The position numbers and the translations under genes are program-made. Below, piece by piece: positions 60,990 through 64,000 of a DNA stretch of 64,000 nt. How positions within the stretch are numbered: the first letter of the stretch is position 1; every line of letters starts with the position of its first letter. The DNA is from Dentipellis sp. KUC8613. Taxonomy: Eukaryota > Basidiomycota > Agaricomycetes > Russulales > Hericiaceae. Location: contig NSJX01000011.1 of the NCBI GenBank assembly GCA_002286715.1, forward strand, positions 318,106-382,105, given 5' to 3'. The notes beneath the pieces are model-generated. The model worked only from the letters and a program-made list of their open reading frames with translations, was not told where the DNA came from and made no database searches.

Positions 60990-61812
60990 GAGGTCAGATG
61001 AAGATGCAGGAGTGGAAGTTGGAACAGGCTAAGGTAGCGTCGATAGTGGTAGTCGCTTCAAGGTGCAGGATGGGCTTAGGGTACAAGATCGGACGACCTC
61101 GAGGGCCTGCAGCCCGAGGTGCTATCGCGGAACATGAGATAGGACAGGACTATACCCGGAGTTATCGCCACGACGCGCAATCCTTGACACTCGCTTTACT
61201 TACTAACATTCCAAGCCCATACGTGCCGTCTCTTTTCCTGACCATTTTGGTCCGCAATCATTTCACGGCCACGCATGCATCTAGTTTGTAATCTACACGC
61301 AAATACTGGGCAGTAAAATGCCGTATCAATTTTGTACATACTGCCAACCCCATTGAACAAGTCCGAGAATTGCATGCAGCCGATGGGTTGAATGCTGTCC
61401 GTCATGGTCATTGTTACAGATAGGGCACAAGGCACCCAACATGCTTCCCTCGAAGTATGACAGGCTGCATATCCTTCATTCCAAGACACGAGGCGGCGAC
61501 GGTGGCGTCGGCGCGCGATAGAAAGATCGAATCACGGGTGATATCACGTCTGGCGGCCTGGAATTATAATGAGCGGTGTGCGCTCGGCCGGCATGGGCAC
61601 ACGGTTCCCTACCGGCGCAGATATTGCAGTCACCGGCGCTCAGACGGGAATAACGGCTCGGTTGTAGGAAGTCCCGTGCCATAGAGGATGCAGCAGCCGG
61701 TCCAATGGGAGCTAGAAGTGAAACAGGTATGATCATCTCGTGGCGTATCACGGCCATGCATGAGCACGACAATACATAACTGTGGTGGACTGCAACAGGG
61801 TATACAATTACC
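60990..61812. other. Intergenic
   Basis: About 820 bp upstream of guanine deaminase. Short frames on both strands without support; no gene seen. Confidence 0.5.
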
Positions 61813-62520
61813 TCACAGACTGACAAGAGCTGGACGTGGACGCGTGGGGTAGAAATATGGCCGCACTTGACGCGTAATAAGACGCGTCTTGGAGGAGTGA
61901 TTGGGCGAGGATTCTGACGGATGGTTGGCTACAGCGAGCGCGTCTGCGGATGAGCCGCGTCCGACGTACAGCTTCGCTGTCACGCTCTCGGAAATGTTTC
62001 CATAGGCGGCAACCTGGACGCCTACACCTCTGCTGCAAGACGTACTTTTGGGCTCAAGATCGCGAATTGCTGCAGAGATTAGACATTCTGGTACGTCATG
62101 GCATGCTGCGAGAGTAATTACCGTTGACTCTGACCACGACCGAGTCATTCTGTCCTTGAAGCTCTTGGAACGGAGTTAGAAGAAGCCGAGGCGTCTGCCA
62201 CAGATTATTCGTATCTGGACAAGAAGGCCGCAATTGGGGTAGTTACGACCTGTGCACGCCGAGGATCGTGACCACTCACCGTGGCCAGGGCCAGCATGAC
62301 TTTCAGCGCTATATGTAAAGCCTGCTCGACATCTGGCTGCAGTACATAACGGCATCATCAAGACGACATCATGGAGTGGGAATAGGACACATTGAAGTCG
62401 TGAGCTGATGGTGGCCGAGAAACCTGTCTGCATGGCGCCGACCAAAAGAGGCAGACGGTAAGCACCGAGTGAGTGATCCACGGTCCACGTCGAGGCGGAC
62501 TGAAAGAGTCGCATTGGCAA
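61813..62520 (-). CDS. Doubtful spliced gene of unknown function
   Basis: Three minus-strand segments are joined by good splice signals: one ending SAESHAGPGH (donor GTGAGT at about 62279), one reading DTNNLWQTPRLLLTPFQELQ then GQNDSVVVRVN (donor GTAATT at about 62122), and one reading AIRDLEPKSTSCSRGVGVQV then AAYGNISESVTAKLYVGRGS and on to PALVSL. N-x-S/T sites (NIS, NDS, NHS) are compatible with a secreted protein. The N-terminus is not settled: MRLFQSASTWTVDHSLGAYR is one option. I do not recognise a family, and two frames remain possible for the first segment. Confidence 0.3.
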
Positions 62521-62691
62521 CGAGATAGAAGAGAGGGCAAGAGTGAACCCACGCGACAGGGGAGAAAGGAGGCTGGCGGGAGGTGAGAAAGCATACGGTG
62601 CAGCAGCTTGGGACGAAGGGAAGACGTTAGTGCCTTGATCTTCCGGTCCATTTCACATTTCCTTCACATCCGATATTATACCTTTCAAAAA

Positions 62692-62698
62692 TATAAAA
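62692..62698 (+). promoter_or_regulatory. TATA box of the 62810 gene
   Basis: TATAAAA about 112 bp upstream of the start codon at 62810, followed by a C/T-rich leader. Confidence 0.55.
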
Positions 62699-62809
62699 CA
62701 TCAATTGTCTCGGACTCTATCGTGCTCTCCTTCCCACCACCACCTGCGTCCCCTCCAGCCCTCGCACTGCGTCAGGCAGTTGCTCGCTCTCCTCGCCTCC
62801 TCCCTCGCC

Positions 62810-63525
62810 ATGCCGTCCCTTCGCCGCACCCTCTCGTCCCCCTCGGTCCGCTCCTCGCCATACCACTCGGCTGTCAGTGGTCGTGGCCACGGCCCCCGAA
62901 GGACTTCAGGTTCTGCCATTTCGACCCGCCGAGTTCTTGCGGATATCGACTGGTGGCGCGTCACCGACGGCCAGCTGCTGGACGCAGATGCGGACGTAAA
63001 CGAGGAGGCAGAGGAGATGCGGCGCGCCCAGGATCAGCCCGCGCTTGCAGAGGTCGACGACGGTGCGGACGTGAGAGAGGCCGGGGTCGAGCGCCCCTCG
63101 ACGCCTCTCTTCACTGGGAGCACTCGTGTGGAAGAGTCGCCACAGGTAATGCGACTCTTTGTACCATAGACATCTCCATCTCATCCCCCATCCCAAAGGC
63201 CATGTTCAGCCTGTTCCCCGCACTAGCCATAACTCCGCGGACGCCGATCCGCCGGACCGTCTCCGAGTCCTCGACGTTCTCTTTGGAGTCCTCGCCTGAC
63301 TCGGAAGGACCCTTCACCCCATCCGAGGCATCCTTTGTACTGGCGGACTTGGGCTTCGCAGATGCAGGCATGGACATCCTTCCTGGCAGGATGCGTCCTC
63401 TCCCCCTCTCTGCAGTCAAGTCCTATTCCTTCTCCGCGTTTACCACGCCTGAGAAGGACGACGAGGACGAGTGCGCGCGCCTCGCGGAAGCCGTGTCTAT
63501 TCACGACAACGACCTGTTCGCTTGA
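62810..63525 (+). CDS. Conserved basidiomycete hypothetical protein
   Basis: Two exons (62810-63145, 63199-63525) give 220 residues. The start MPSLRRTLSSPSVRSSPYHS is Ser/Arg-rich and leads into GSAISTRRVLADIDWWRVTD, a segment I have seen at the start of hypothetical proteins in mushroom-forming fungi. An acidic stretch follows (VNEEAEEMRRAQDQ). Exon 2 begins AMFSLFPALAITPRTPIRRT and is rich in S/T-P sites, with TFSLESSPDSEGPFTPSEAS, then ends CARLAEAVSIHDNDLFA. It is probably largely disordered and phosphorylated. No known function, membrane segment or signal peptide. Confidence 0.7.
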
Positions 63526-64000
63526 ACACGAAACGAAAACCCACGCGTTCTTGGAAACACCTTTCCTCGCCCCGCCTCATCCAGGCATCTGCGCCCTTCA
63601 ACACCTCGTCATCATAACGTCCTATCTTCAGCGCGATGCCTACATCTTCAAGCCCCCACCAACTTCCATCCCGCTCGCGTAGCATTTCAAACCGGCTCTG
63701 GTCGCACTCCATCTACGACGTGTCTGACACTCATCTTCCCCATTTTTACCCATTTACGTATATGTACGCATTTTGTTTATCTCTTCCGTTCTTGAACTGT
63801 TTGATCGGCCGTTTGTTTACGACCTCTTACGCTTCACGATCCATACATGGTTCTCATTGACCTTGGGGCGACGTAGCTTCGCCCCCATGACCTAGATGGC
63901 TTTCATACCCAGTGCCCCTTCTTCCTGGCCTTGGTTCTGTGTTTATCTTTTATCTGTGCAACCCTCCCCTCATCACTCCATCCCCCAAAACAAGGTGTGT
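63526..64000. other. 3' flank to window end
   Basis: 475 bp downstream of the last gene, AT-richer and with T-rich stretches as in 3' UTRs. No gene seen before the edge. Confidence 0.55.

Overview
The window reads as nuclear DNA of a filamentous basidiomycete, most likely an Agaricomycete. Genes are densely packed on both strands, and almost every one is broken by many canonical introns of about 50-60 nt. No operons, ribosome binding sites, tRNAs, rRNAs, transposons or CRISPR arrays were recognised. Several proteins belong to families I associate with Basidiomycota. All exon junctions given were placed by eye from GT/AG signals, reading frame and family similarity, so they may be off by a few bases.

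Left third (1-24.5 kb): the 3' part of a 1,3-beta-glucan synthase gene (FKS1, +), a FHIP/RAI16-type Hook-interacting protein (+), a DNAJC9-type J protein (-), NAD-dependent formate dehydrogenase (+), a UPF0658-like Golgi membrane protein (-), a SET-domain methyltransferase (-), a YMR226C/YdfG-type short-chain dehydrogenase (+), a 1205-residue Ser/Pro-rich protein (-) and a CCCH-finger coiled-coil protein (-).

Middle (24.5-44.8 kb): an EMB8/YheT-type alpha/beta hydrolase (+), an RWD protein like Gir2 (-) that shares a short divergent promoter with mitochondrial ribosomal protein bS21m (+), a small Cys-rich protein (+), a basidiomycete family of unknown function (+), a cyclin of the Ctk2/cyclin K type (-), a second Cys-rich protein with the same cysteine signature (-), eIF2B alpha (-), an unrecognised single-exon gene (+), methionine aminopeptidase 1 (+) and a doubtful short gene. 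This part has the longest gene-free stretches.

Right third (44.8-64 kb): a glycerol-3-phosphate/DHAP acyltransferase (-) divergent from an inositol-polyphosphate 5-phosphatase (+), an MFS transporter (-) divergent from glia maturation factor (+), GPI mannosyltransferase I (-), Sar1 GTPase (-), the autophagic lipase Atg15 (+), guanine deaminase (-), a doubtful gene (-) and a conserved hypothetical protein (+).

Most genes are housekeeping: cell wall, membrane lipid and GPI synthesis, COPII budding, autophagy, translation initiation and one-carbon or purine catabolism. They do not form one pathway. I found no gene cluster that amounts to a new system. The most notable items are the two related Cys-rich mini-proteins, a probable GC-AG intron directly after the GMF start codon, a six-base last coding exon in SAR1, an alternative zinc-ribbon-like C-terminus encoded past the last intron of eIF2B alpha, and glucan synthase hot-spot sequences unlike those of yeasts.
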